This document shows positions 47,214-55,495 of a stretch of DNA of 64,000 nt, one piece after another. Below the pieces are notes generated by a model. The model made no database searches and had not been told where the DNA came from. It was given only the letters and a program-made list of their open reading frames with translations. The DNA is from Hyphococcus flavus (GTDB lineage Bacteria > Pseudomonadota > Alphaproteobacteria > Caulobacterales > Parvularculaceae). Both the position numbers and the translations under genes were made by a program. Position 1 is the stretch's first letter, and every line of letters begins with the position of its first letter. The stretch lies in assembly GCF_028748065.1 (NCBI RefSeq), contig NZ_CP118166.1:3115501-3179500 (forward strand). Direction: 5' to 3'.

Positions 47214-48278
47214 TTAGTTCGCTTCCATACTATCCGGGTCGATGCCAAGCGCCTCCATACGTTGGCGCCATCGTTTACGCGCCAGCGCTTGCATATCTTC
47301 GACCTTGTCGAATTCATCCGTAATTTCGAGACCAATCAGCGTCTCAACAACATCCTCCAGCGTGACAAGGCCCTGCAGTGTTCCATATTCATCGACCAGA
47401 ATGGCGATGTGGCTTTTTTCGTGCATCAACTTGTCAAAAACATCGGAGGCTGAAAAATTGTCGAGCAGCGCCAGGCAGTCTCGACGAAAATCTGATAACG
47501 GCCGGTCGAACTCGTCCTTCGCCTGCGCCATCAACAGATCCGCTCTCAAGACAAATCCGGTGACATCGTCCGTGTTTGAGCCATAGATGGGAATGCGCGA
47601 AAACTGCTTGGTCGCGTGATCTGAAAAATATGTTTGTACAGTCATGCTGGCCGGCGCTGAAAAAATAACTGCGCGCGGCGTCATGATGTCTCGAGCCGAC
47701 AAGCGTTGCAGCCGCATCAGGTTAGAAACGATTTTTTGTTCTTTGGCCTGCAACAGCCCTTCTTTCTCGCCAATCTCCGCCATGGCTTCAATTTCATCGC
47801 GGCTGAAAGTGAACACTTTTTTCCCGGACCGGGACATCAACCGCGTCAACCGTTCAGACAGCCAAACAAATGGCAGCAACATGTTGGTAAGCAATTCGAT
47901 CATGGGCGCCATGACCGGCGCTAGACCCCGCCAATGCGTGGCGCCAAGCGTCTTTGGAATAATCTCGGAGAAAACCAGAATTAGTAGCGTCAGAACCGCA
48001 GAGGTCACGCCCACATAGGCGCTGCCGAACACTATCGCTGATTGCGCGCCAACGCCGGCGGCGCCAACCGTATGCGCAATAGTGTTCGCGGTGAGGATCG
48101 CCGCCAGGGGCCGGTCGAGATTGCCGCGCAAGCGTTTGAGTGACTTCGCTCCGCGCGCGCCTTTACGTTCAAGCGTTGCAACATACGAAGGCCGCACAGA
48201 CAAGATGACTGCTTCTGATATGGAACAAAAGAACGAGACCAGGATGGCGAGGAGAAGATAAAAGATCAGGAGGGTCAA
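47214..48278 (-). CDS. CNNM transmembrane / CBS-pair protein (HlyC/CorC family)
   Basis: A 354 aa membrane protein with a CNNM domain of four hydrophobic segments (SFFCSISEAVILSV, VFSEIIPKTLG) and a cytoplasmic CBS pair (about 195-320, MTPRAVIFSAPASM and HIAILVDEYGTLQGLVTLEDVVE). Related proteins carry magnesium or sodium. The start taken is TTG 48278, which is uncertain. It lacks the C-terminal CorC_HlyC domain of longer relatives. Confidence 0.85.
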   Translation of the reverse strand: MTLLIFYLLLAILVSFFCSISEAVILSVRPSYVATLERKGARGAKSLKRLRGNLDRPLAAILTANTIAHTVGAAGVGAQSAIVFGSAYVGVTSAVLTLLILVFSEIIPKTLGATHWRGLAPVMAPMIELLTNMLLPFVWLSERLTRLMSRSGKKVFTFSRDEIEAMAEIGEKEGLLQAKEQKIVSNLMRLQRLSARDIMTPRAVIFSAPASMTVQTYFSDHATKQFSRIPIYGSNTDDVTGFVLRADLLMAQAKDEFDRPLSDFRRDCLALLDNFSASDVFDKLMHEKSHIAILVDEYGTLQGLVTLEDVVETLIGLEITDEFDKVEDMQALARKRWRQRMEALGIDPDSMEAN

Positions 48279-48416
48279 TGTGAGCAGCCGAGTGTCTGAC
48301 GGTGTGTTGGATAATCAGTAGCTTTATTTTGCAGGCAGGAAAAGGTTCGCCGTTGAACTTCAATCGGGCGCAAAGTATCAGCGGGGCGAGCGCCGCGCCA
48401 TGTCATGCTTTCGGGG

Positions 48417-49037
48417 TCAAACTCTAGGCCTGCTGGAAATTGAATAGAGTGATGTCGTAAACAGCCACAAGCAAAGCGACAGGATAAAGCCGCGCTGAAA
48501 AAGCCCGATCATAGGGTGCTCAAGCGCCCCTGCTCCCATCATGTAGAATGACCAGGCCATGCCGGCGCATGCCAATATCCCGAATATGAGCGGCGCCGCG
48601 CGCTTTGCACTCCAGAGTGCGGAAATTCCGATCCATAAGGCTGCCAGAAACGCAAGGATAAACGCCCCAAACGCCGTCCAGTTGTGAATGACCTGAGACT
48701 GGCTTCCCTCGAACGGACATCCGGCGTCACATTGAAATAATCCCGCCGCAACAAAACCTGCGCCCGAGAGGATCAGCAACAGGGCGCCAATAATAGTGAA
48801 ATGATTGAAATGAACCCTCTTCAAAAAGCCGAAGCCAAAAAGGACTATCCCTAGGCCAAAAGGAATAATGCCAATCAAGTTCATATACACCGCATAAGGA
48901 GCGTCCACTGCCGCCAGCTCTGAGATAAACTGCGACCGCATATCATAGCCCGGGGTTATCATCCCCACCGTCACAATCATGACGACGAAAAGAACGCTGG
49001 CGATCAAGCCAGACCATCTGACAAGTTGATTGAACAC
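48417..49037 (-). CDS. DUF998 integral membrane protein
   Basis: A 206 aa membrane protein with six hydrophobic segments and the DUF998 features GYDMRSQFISELAA and GLFQCDAGCPFEG...HNWTAFGAF. The start is GTG 49037 after GAGGAG; the frame runs on to 49130 inside the crp-type gene. It follows the Crp-type regulator by 5 bases and is surely co-transcribed with it, so it may be part of the same response. Function unknown. Confidence 0.75.
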   Translation of the reverse strand: MFNQLVRWSGLIASVLFVVMIVTVGMITPGYDMRSQFISELAAVDAPYAVYMNLIGIIPFGLGIVLFGFGFLKRVHFNHFTIIGALLLILSGAGFVAAGLFQCDAGCPFEGSQSQVIHNWTAFGAFILAFLAALWIGISALWSAKRAAPLIFGILACAGMAWSFYMMGAGALEHPMIGLFQRGFILSLCLWLFTTSLYSISSRPRV

Positions 49038-49042
49038 TTTCC

Positions 49043-49762
49043 CTACTCCTCGCCGATATGCTTTAGCGTCTCCGGCTTCAATACTGTAATGACGCCCGCT
49101 TTTTGGCGAACGAGGCCTTCGCTCTCCCACAGCTTCAACTGGCGATTGACGTTTTCTCGCATCAAACCCGCATGGGCGCCGAGATTGCCCTGGCTCAGCT
49201 TCATGTCGATACAGAGCGAACCGTCATCATCCACATGACCGTAATATTCGCCAAGGCGCAGAAGCGCGCGCGCGAGACGCGGCGCCGCCGGCAAGGTCGC
49301 AATATCTTCCAGAAGGAAATTTGTGTGACGTAACCGCGTACACAACGCAGCGATAATCTGCAGCGCGACGCCATGATTGCGCTCAAGAAAATCGAGGACG
49401 TCGCGCCGATAAAGTCGTAAAGCTCGCGTTTCCTGAAGCGCGCTCGCCGCCGCCGACCTTGCGCCGCCGTCGAAGACGCCCATTTCGCCAAGCACTTCGT
49501 TTTCGCCCATGAAGGCAAGAACTGTTTCCTTGCCGGCGTCGGAATAGCTCGAGATTTTCACGCGGCCCGACAGGATGATATAGAGACAGTCGCTTTCGTC
49601 GCCTTGCGAGAATATCTGTTTGCGCGCGCCAAACACGACAGACTGGGCCGCATCAAGCAAGCCTTTTAGTTTTTCGTCGGTCAGGGCCTCAAAAAAGGGA
49701 TGCCTTTTCAGCTCCCAGATGAGACTGGCCGTCGCAGCAGTTTTTCCGTTCGCCCCGGACAC
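49043..49762 (-). CDS. Crp-type cAMP-responsive transcription factor
   Basis: A 239 aa Crp/Fnr-family activator. The cyclic-nucleotide pocket is conserved against E. coli CRP: Glu93 in GEMGVF, Arg102-Ser103 in ARSAAA, and a C-helix Thr147 in RHTNFLL. The helix-turn-helix GNLGAHAGLMRENVNRQLK holds R202-E203-x-x-x-R207, the CRP recognition residues for TGTGA/TCACA rather than the Fnr ExxSR set, and there is no cysteine cluster. Start is GTG 49762 with GGGAG upstream. Three perfect TGTGA-N6-TCACA boxes lie 0.3-1.0 kb upstream in front of the three microprotein genes, and a class III cyclase gene is next to them. Confidence 0.85.
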   Translation of the reverse strand: MSGANGKTAATASLIWELKRHPFFEALTDEKLKGLLDAAQSVVFGARKQIFSQGDESDCLYIILSGRVKISSYSDAGKETVLAFMGENEVLGEMGVFDGGARSAAASALQETRALRLYRRDVLDFLERNHGVALQIIAALCTRLRHTNFLLEDIATLPAAPRLARALLRLGEYYGHVDDDGSLCIDMKLSQGNLGAHAGLMRENVNRQLKLWESEGLVRQKAGVITVLKPETLKHIGEE

Positions 49763-49835
49763 CCTTATTCTCCCGTATCAGGCGGGTCCTTGAGCAGGTT
49801 CTAGCGGAAATTTCCACGATTGTCGCGCCGCAACG

Positions 49836-49865
49836 AAAAAAGCGGCGCGCTAAATAGCGCGCCGC
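49836..49865 (-). terminator. terminator of microprotein gene 1
   Basis: GCGGCGCGC-TAAATA-GCGCGCCGC (9-base arms, 49842-49865) followed by a T6 tract on the minus strand. Confidence 0.9.
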
Positions 49866-49920
49866 AGTTTGCAATAGCGGACCGGAACGGGGCGTGTCCC
49901 GGCCCCCAGGAGGGTATCGG

Positions 49921-50007
49921 CTAGCGGGTGGCCGTGAAAATGCTCGAAACACCAAGAGCCGCATTCATGCCGATAAATCCGATAAGAATGACTTCAATAA
50001 CGCCCAT
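49921..50007 (-). CDS. 28-residue hydrophobic microprotein, copy 1
   Basis: Too short for ordinary gene finders. It starts MGVIEVILIGFIG, continues MNAALG, then VSSIFTATR and TAG: a single membrane-helix-sized peptide (residues 3-24) with Glu5 and Asn15 inside and a C-terminal Arg. A ribosome site GGGAGAGA lies 3-11 bases before the ATG. Two paralogs follow at 50242 and 50536; all three have exactly 28 codons, and most base differences between them are at third positions, which is the mark of protein-level selection. Own promoter with a Crp box at 50084 and own terminator at 49842. Function unknown; a small regulator or subunit of an inner-membrane complex is a guess. Confidence 0.85.
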   Translation of the reverse strand: MGVIEVILIGFIGMNAALGVSSIFTATR

Positions 50008-50056
50008 GGTTCTCTCCCGTTTCTCGCGCCGGTCTCTCCCGACCGCCGATGATCAG

Positions 50057-50099
50057 AGAATGGCGGAGATTGAGATTTCGCGCTGTGATGGGCGTCACA
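50057..50099 (-). promoter_or_regulatory. Crp box and promoter of microprotein gene 1
   Basis: TGTGATGGGCGTCACA at 50084-50099, an exact TGTGA-N6-TCACA. If the centre is -41.5, a CATTCT hexamer occupies -12 to -7 (50062-50057) and transcription starts at A 50050, a class II activation layout shared with the other two copies. Confidence 0.8.
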
Positions 50100-50146
50100 G
50101 GCTGGCGCGATATCTTATATGGACGCTGATTCACGGCATTTATTGT

Positions 50147-50188
50147 AAAAAATCGGCGCCTCCATCCCCCAGGCTGGAAGCGCCGATT
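50147..50188 (-). terminator. terminator of microprotein gene 2
   Basis: AATCGGCGC (50151-50159) pairs with GCGCCGATT (50180-50188); a T6 tract follows on the minus strand. A second nested GC hairpin (GGGACCGG...CCGGTCCC, 50195-50224) lies between it and the stop codon. Confidence 0.85.
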
Positions 50189-50241
50189 AAGTGTGGGACC
50201 GGAGCGGGGCGATGCCCCGGTCCCGCTTGGGAACTGTTTGC

Positions 50242-50328
50242 CTATCGAGCCAGAGTGAAAAGGCTTGAAACGCCGAGGGCTGCGTTGATGCCGATGAAAC
50301 CGACCAGGATCACTTCGATAACGCCCAT
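50242..50328 (-). CDS. 28-residue hydrophobic microprotein, copy 2
   Basis: Paralog of copies 1 and 3 with the same 28-codon length: MGVIEVILVGFIG, INAALG, VSSLFTLAR and TAG. It differs from copy 1 at six residues, all conservative or at the C-terminus. Ribosome site GAGGAGAAA before ATG 50328. Own Crp box at 50405 and own terminator at 50151, so it is a separate transcription unit. Confidence 0.85.
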   Translation of the reverse strand: MGVIEVILVGFIGINAALGVSSLFTLAR

Positions 50329-50377
50329 GATGTTTCTCCTCTTTCTCTTTCGGTCTCTCCCGACCGCCGATGTTTGG

Positions 50378-50420
50378 AATTTAGAACGCCTCCCTTTTTT
50401 GCGCTGTGATGGCCGTCACA
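50378..50420 (-). promoter_or_regulatory. Crp box and promoter of microprotein gene 2
   Basis: TGTGATGGCCGTCACA at 50405-50420. With its centre at -41.5, TAAATT sits at -12 to -7 (50383-50378) and +1 is A 50371. The leader is 43 bases, as in copy 1. Confidence 0.85.
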
Positions 50421-50456
50421 CCTTGGGTTCTTTTATATAACTAATTGATTTTACTA

Positions 50457-50491
50457 TATAAAACGGCGCGCCGCTGATAGCGGCGCGCCGT
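50457..50491 (-). terminator. terminator of microprotein gene 3
   Basis: ACGGCGCGCCGCT (50463-50475) and AGCGGCGCGCCGT (50479-50491) form a 13-base stem with a GAT loop, followed by TTTTATATA on the minus strand. Another hairpin without T-tract (CGCAACGC/GCGTTGCG, 50510-50534) precedes it, right after the stop codon. Confidence 0.85.
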
Positions 50492-50535
50492 GGTCTCCCC
50501 CTGCATTGGCGCAACGCGAGGGCCTGGCGTTGCGT

Positions 50536-50622
50536 TTACCGGCTGACCGTGAAGAGGCTGGAGGCGCCAAGGGCGGCATTGAGGCCGATGAAACCGACGA
50601 GGATGATTTCGATGATACCCAT
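50536..50622 (-). CDS. 28-residue hydrophobic microprotein, copy 3
   Basis: Third paralog, 28 codons: MGIIEIILVGFIG, LNAALG, ASSLFTVSR and TAA. The residues identical in all three copies include Met1-Gly2, Ile4-Glu5, Gly10-Phe-Ile-Gly13, Asn15-Ala-Ala-Leu-Gly19, Ser21-Ser22, Phe24-Thr25 and Arg28. Ribosome site AGGAGAAAG precedes ATG 50622. It is the copy closest to the cyclase gene and has its own Crp box at 50702 and terminator at 50463. Confidence 0.85.
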   Translation of the reverse strand: MGIIEIILVGFIGLNAALGASSLFTVSR

Positions 50623-50674
50623 TGTCTTTCTCCTGTTTCTTCCGGCTTGTCGTTTTCCGACCGCCGATGAGAGA

Positions 50675-50717
50675 AAGATAGCCAAAGGCCCGATTTCAGG
50701 CTGTGATGCCCGTCACA
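50675..50717 (-). promoter_or_regulatory. Crp box and promoter of microprotein gene 3
   Basis: TGTGATGCCCGTCACA at 50702-50717; with its centre at -41.5, TATCTT occupies -12 to -7 (50680-50675) and +1 is A 50668, in the same CATCGG context as in copies 1 and 2. Confidence 0.85.
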
Positions 50718-50814
50718 GGCGTGGCGAATTCGTTAAAAAAGTCTGAATTTGCCCGAAAGACATCGCCGGAACGGCTATTTCAATAATAATTACAGTGGGT
50801 TAGAAAATTTCCGC

Positions 50815-53058
50815 CTAGGCTGAATGGCGCTTTGCCTCAGCCCGCTCACAGAAAATATCGAGCGCCGCGTCGAGACCGAAGGTATTTCCCTGTCTGCAGG
50901 CGTTGAAATGGTCGAGGGCGGCAAAGGCTTCACCCTCCTCAAGGGCTACGACACCGGCTTCAAACGAACGGCGGAATGACTGGAAATCGGACCTGGCCGC
51001 AACAGTTTCATCGCCGACCAATGCGAAGATCACCGTAGCGTCCGTGCGCCCTTTAACCGTAAAGGCGCCGAGCGGTACGGCAGCGAAATCCGGGATGCGG
51101 TCGCGAGTCTCGTCCGACATGATGATCGGCACTCCATATTGCTTGGTAAGGGACTCGAGACGAGAGGTGAGGTTCACCATATCGCCAAGCATGGAATATT
51201 CGAGGTGATCTTCTGAGCCAAAGTTGCCGACGCGCGCTTCGGCCGTATGCAGACCGATGCCGATTTTGATTTCCGGCACGGGAAGCTGTTTCTTCGAACG
51301 CCACATCTGATTAAGTTTTTCGAGCGACTGCAGCATTTGCAATGATGCGCGCGCCGCCTGTTCGGGGTGATTGTCCACATCGATCGGCGCATTCCACATA
51401 GCGGCAAGACCGTCACCCATATATTTGTCAACGAGCCCTTTGTGTTCGGTGACAATACGTGTCATCGGCGTGAAATACTGGTTCAACAACGTCGTCACAT
51501 CAGGCGGAGACATTTGTTCCGAGATCGACGTAAAGCCGCGTATGTCAGAGAAGAACGCCGTGATCTCGCGCGACTCACCTTCAAGCTTCAACAGGCTCGG
51601 ATCACGTTCTAGACGATCGAGAATGAGCGGCGACAAGAACTTGCCGAAAGCACCGCGAATAAATTTTCTTGCAATCTGCTCCTGCTGGAACATGACAACA
51701 AATGCGCCCATGAACGCAGACGTGACAACGAGCCCGGGCGATACCGGATCGATCAGCATGCGCGACGCGCTGAACGCAAGATACGTACCGGCGAAAACCG
51801 CCAGCGTCATGATCAGCCAGATCGTAAAGCCAATTGCCGCCGACATCCGCGGCAAAATAATCAGCAGGATGACTGTCACCAAAATGGCGGCGCCGATCTC
51901 AATCGGGCGCATCAGATCCCAGGCGCGGAACAGCGTGTCGCCGGAAAGCGCTTGCTCAATAACTTCCGCATGGATGTGCACGCCCGGGCGCTCATCGCCA
52001 AGCGGCGTGATGAGCACATCGCGCAACCCTTCAGCCGAGGCGCCAATCATCACGACACGCCCCTTCACAGCGTCCCTTAAGGAAGCCGCATCATTCTCAA
52101 GAACGTCAACCACAGAAAGACGCCGCTTGGCGACACTGTCAGGTTTCGAATAATGCACCCAAAGCTGGCCGTCTTCGGTGGTCGGAAAACGCAACCGGCA
52201 AAGCACAACTTCTGACACCGACTGTCCGGCGATCCCGGTCACGTGTGCGCGGCAGGCGCCGTTTTCGGCGGCGCGAACAAATTCCGGCGGCGCAAAAGAT
52301 GGATCCAGTTTCGGCGCGCCAACTCGCAATGCTTCGAGCGCGAGGCTAGGATAAATCTCTGTTCCATCACAGGCGAGCGCAATCAGCGGTACGCTGCGGA
52401 CGATGGCGTCATCGGAAAGCGCGGCGCGGGCAAAACCCTCACCACTCGCCGCCGAACGAAAAATCGGTAGCGGCGGAACAACCTGACGGAAGCTTGGCGC
52501 TACACGCGCAAGGTCCTGCGCCCGCATGCCTTGTACGCGGGAGGCTTCGAGCGCTGGTGGACAAGTTCCCGTTGACGCACCTGCTCGCGCCGTCAAATGC
52601 ATCACCGTTGGCGCGGCGGCAAGCGATGCCGCAAGCCGCGCATCATGATCGACAGCCGTCAAATCTGAACCTGAAAGCTCAGAGACGATTGGCGAAAGCA
52701 CCGGCGAATCAACCCAACTGCCAGAGACGAGATTCGGACTGGTCCTGTCTGGTTCGGCGAAGATAACGTCGAAAACGATAACCGCAGCGTCTGCAGCGTT
52801 GAGTTTATCGACGATGTCGGCAAAGCGATGGCGCGGCCACGGCCACTGCCCGTATTTTTCGAGCGCCGCATCATCTATCTCAACGATCTTGACCGGATCC
52901 TGGTCATAAGTACGCGGCGCCAAACGCTGATACTGATCAAACAACCGGTCGCGCGCGACATTTACCAGTCCGGGCTGTTGAAAGATGACGGCGAGCGCCA
53001 AAGCAGCGCCGATCAGGCCGGCGATACGTGGTCCGAAAAAACTGCGCCCGCCCATCAT
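50815..53058 (-). CDS. CHASE2-domain class III adenylate cyclase
   Basis: A 747 aa sensor cyclase. An N-terminal membrane anchor (about 10-28) is followed by a periplasmic CHASE2 domain (about 30-370, VKIVEIDDAALEKYGQWPWPR ... GRVVMIGASAEGLRD), three membrane helices (about 385-465), and a class III cyclase domain. Metal-binding Asp residues are seen in FSDIRGFTSISEQ and YMGDGLAAMW, and the Lys in DKYMGD plus the EYSMLGDMVNLTSRLE segment fit an adenylate cyclase of the IIIb type. It lies 4 bases behind the FecR gene. Its product, cAMP, should activate the Crp-type protein encoded about 1 kb downstream. Confidence 0.88.
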   Translation of the reverse strand: MMGGRSFFGPRIAGLIGAALALAVIFQQPGLVNVARDRLFDQYQRLAPRTYDQDPVKIVEIDDAALEKYGQWPWPRHRFADIVDKLNAADAAVIVFDVIFAEPDRTSPNLVSGSWVDSPVLSPIVSELSGSDLTAVDHDARLAASLAAAPTVMHLTARAGASTGTCPPALEASRVQGMRAQDLARVAPSFRQVVPPLPIFRSAASGEGFARAALSDDAIVRSVPLIALACDGTEIYPSLALEALRVGAPKLDPSFAPPEFVRAAENGACRAHVTGIAGQSVSEVVLCRLRFPTTEDGQLWVHYSKPDSVAKRRLSVVDVLENDAASLRDAVKGRVVMIGASAEGLRDVLITPLGDERPGVHIHAEVIEQALSGDTLFRAWDLMRPIEIGAAILVTVILLIILPRMSAAIGFTIWLIMTLAVFAGTYLAFSASRMLIDPVSPGLVVTSAFMGAFVVMFQQEQIARKFIRGAFGKFLSPLILDRLERDPSLLKLEGESREITAFFSDIRGFTSISEQMSPPDVTTLLNQYFTPMTRIVTEHKGLVDKYMGDGLAAMWNAPIDVDNHPEQAARASLQMLQSLEKLNQMWRSKKQLPVPEIKIGIGLHTAEARVGNFGSEDHLEYSMLGDMVNLTSRLESLTKQYGVPIIMSDETRDRIPDFAAVPLGAFTVKGRTDATVIFALVGDETVAARSDFQSFRRSFEAGVVALEEGEAFAALDHFNACRQGNTFGLDAALDIFCERAEAKRHSA

Positions 53059-53062
53059 CAGC

Positions 53063-55486
53063 TTACGGGTTTGGGACCGTTAGTGGCATGCCTTCGATCT
53101 CCCCCCGGCCCTGACCGCCTGCGGCCGTAAAGTTGAAATAGAGGTCAGCCGTTTCGCCAGCGCCGACCTGGGCGCCGTCCCGCAGCAACAACAGCATCGA
53201 CGTAATATTGTTTCCGCTGAAGTCAGATCCGTCAAAACCGAAAACACCAACGCCGGACGCTGCATCGTCAAAGCTGACCGCATTCAACATCTCGGTAAAA
53301 TTGACATTCTGCATTGAACTAAAGAGCGTCACGTCCACTGAAACATAAGACGACCCGCCGCCTAACGTTCGGTTCGCGAAATTGATATCTATTGACGCTT
53401 CAGCATCCCCAAATCCGAATTCTGTTGGTGTCTGCAGATTTGCAAAGCTGTCCGCAGGACCGTCCGACGTGCCGTCGTAAAAGAAAGTCCCTGTTCCTAG
53501 CGCGCCAGCTTGCGCCTCCAGGCCAGCAATCGTGGATATCACATTGCTGCCTGCGCGGTTTTGGTTGAACAAAAATAAATCACTGTAGAGATGGTTCCCG
53601 CCTTCATCTGCAAGGATAGATGCAATGCTAGCGCCCAGCCCTTCAATATTCTCAAAAATCGCCTGCCCTTTCAGCAAGTCAGGGTTACTGCTAAGCGGCC
53701 CCAACGGATAAAACGCGAGGCCGAAGAGCCCGCTGTCAATTGACGCCGTTTGATCAAGCGAGATGTACGTTGTTGACACCTGGCCGCCAATCGTCGGATC
53801 GGATTCAGCCGTCACGGCGATGAAGGAATTACCGCCGCCCACGGTCCGGTTGTCGAAGTTAACTTCAATCTGGGCAAAAGATACGCCGCTCAAGAATTGC
53901 GGGCTGCCCAGCGTTGATATCACGCGATCGCCGCTGCCGCTCAAGGTCGATGTCCCTGATGACATGACGCCGGCAAGCTCATTCGTCGTGGCGGCAAAAC
54001 CCAGATCAGAGTCAAAAAACGCCAACTGGCCCTCGCCGGGCAAGAATTCGAGATCAGAGGCGGCGCCGAGAGCAATATAGGTAACTCCCTGACCGTCCTC
54101 AGCGCTTACATCGATATCAACGTCAGCCGTCACCGTATCGCCAACGCCCTGACGGATGGTGAATGTGAACATCTCTGTCAGGAAGACAGCAAGATCGTTG
54201 TCGCCGTTCGCAAACGGCACGCCGTAGCTTTGCAGGACAGCTGCCAGATACGCGTTCTCAATCTCATCCGGCACGTTGAAATCAAAGTCATCAACGGTGA
54301 GATCGTTTGGATCGGATACGGAGAAATCCAGCTTGATAAATGAAGCTAACGCTTCAGGCGCGACCGTTCGGTTCGACCAGTCCACATGAATCTGGATCAG
54401 CGCCACACCCTCGTCCTGCAGGGTCTGACCTGAACCATCGTCTGTGAACAACTGCGCCGGCGCGAGGGCAAGAATGTGTCCGTCACCTGCGGCCTGCCTG
54501 CCGGCGAAGTCATCCAGCACGTCCAGCGGCAGGATTTCACCAACGTCGATCGTCATTGGCGGTGGGTCCATGGGATCCATCGGATCTTGAGGATCCTGCG
54601 GATCGTCTTCTTCGTCGTCAAACGGCTGTTCCGGTTTCTGCTCGGTCTGCTCGTCGGAACCATCGTTTCGGTCTTCAGAATTCTGCTTGTTTGTCTCCGC
54701 TTCCTGTGCGCCCTGGCCAGAATCCCCAAGCGCGTTACCGGCATATTCGAGTGCTGTGCCATCACCCTCAGGGACGACCGGCACAAACGCCTGGTAAATA
54801 CGGCGCAAGAGTTCCGGATCTGCGCGGAAAGGTTCGGACACGCCGTCAGGACCAATGCGCACGGCGAATCCCGGTCTCTTCAGAACCGCCTCGATTGCAT
54901 CGCGATTGTCGTCGGTCCAGAATTGAACAAGCCCTTTAGGTGCGAGGCCGGTATTGTCGCGAACAGGCCCCTCAAGAAGCGCGTAAACAACGCCGTCAAT
55001 CTCAGCGAGGATGACGTTCGTGCCGCGCACCCCCATGGTGACGCCGGTCTCTTGAATTTCGACTTCTGTTGCACCCGGTTCAGTGTCGCGGCCAGAGGAG
55101 AATCGAAACCCACCGCGGAAAAAGTTGACGACCCGCCGCCTACCGGCGCCGCGCGCATCAAAAAATTCGCTGATCTGCGATTCCGAATTCGGCGAAAACG
55201 TATATGTGCTCCAGTCGCAGAGCTTTAGCTGCATGTGCGAGTCGTCGCCGGTGCTGACCGTGTCGCCGCTGAACATGTCCGCGCCGCTTGCGGGCCGGAA
55301 AAGACCGTCGGCGTTTTGTCTGTCGACATTCACCAACGGGCCGACAACGGCTGTGGCGTTGCCCGCTTTTGGATCATCCGTATTGCGATCAAAACATTCT
55401 GCGGCCTGCGCCAATGACGGGGCAAGGGACAACACTGCCGCCGACGCGGCGATTTTCAGGGCGCTCATATATCTGTTGCGTGACAT
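53063..55486 (-). CDS. exported FecR-domain protein
   Basis: An 807 aa periplasmic or surface protein. After a signal peptide (ending AQAA) comes a FecR domain (about 40-165, GDTVSTGDDSHMQLKLCDWS, TGVTMGVRGTNVILAE), an acidic low-complexity linker (about 255-320, with DPQDPQDPMDPMDPPP) and a large beta-rich region with repeated FDNRTVGGGNSFIAV/FANRTLGGGSSYVSV-type motifs, probably a FecR-associated beta-sandwich repeat. It sits between the barrel gene and the cyclase gene in one operon and may carry an extracellular signal to the CHASE2 domain. Start ATG 55486 follows AGGGGGAT. Confidence 0.8.
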   Translation of the reverse strand: MSRNRYMSALKIAASAAVLSLAPSLAQAAECFDRNTDDPKAGNATAVVGPLVNVDRQNADGLFRPASGADMFSGDTVSTGDDSHMQLKLCDWSTYTFSPNSESQISEFFDARGAGRRRVVNFFRGGFRFSSGRDTEPGATEVEIQETGVTMGVRGTNVILAEIDGVVYALLEGPVRDNTGLAPKGLVQFWTDDNRDAIEAVLKRPGFAVRIGPDGVSEPFRADPELLRRIYQAFVPVVPEGDGTALEYAGNALGDSGQGAQEAETNKQNSEDRNDGSDEQTEQKPEQPFDDEEDDPQDPQDPMDPMDPPPMTIDVGEILPLDVLDDFAGRQAAGDGHILALAPAQLFTDDGSGQTLQDEGVALIQIHVDWSNRTVAPEALASFIKLDFSVSDPNDLTVDDFDFNVPDEIENAYLAAVLQSYGVPFANGDNDLAVFLTEMFTFTIRQGVGDTVTADVDIDVSAEDGQGVTYIALGAASDLEFLPGEGQLAFFDSDLGFAATTNELAGVMSSGTSTLSGSGDRVISTLGSPQFLSGVSFAQIEVNFDNRTVGGGNSFIAVTAESDPTIGGQVSTTYISLDQTASIDSGLFGLAFYPLGPLSSNPDLLKGQAIFENIEGLGASIASILADEGGNHLYSDLFLFNQNRAGSNVISTIAGLEAQAGALGTGTFFYDGTSDGPADSFANLQTPTEFGFGDAEASIDINFANRTLGGGSSYVSVDVTLFSSMQNVNFTEMLNAVSFDDAASGVGVFGFDGSDFSGNNITSMLLLLRDGAQVGAGETADLYFNFTAAGGQGRGEIEGMPLTVPNP

Positions 55487-55495
55487 GTTATCCCC

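Noticed and set aside
49928-50440. 170-codon plus-strand open frame across the microprotein repeats
   Set aside because: It runs through Crp boxes, terminators and leaders of minus-strand units; its repetitive sequence comes from the gene triplication.
49836-50720. Possible CRISPR-like or IS-like repeat array
   Set aside because: The repeats are about 300 bases long, contain matching small genes with promoters and terminators, and have no regular spacers or transposase.
51371-55228. Long plus-strand frames of 260 and 250 codons opposite the cyclase and FecR genes
   Set aside because: Antisense shadows of domains that are clearly recognisable on the minus strand.
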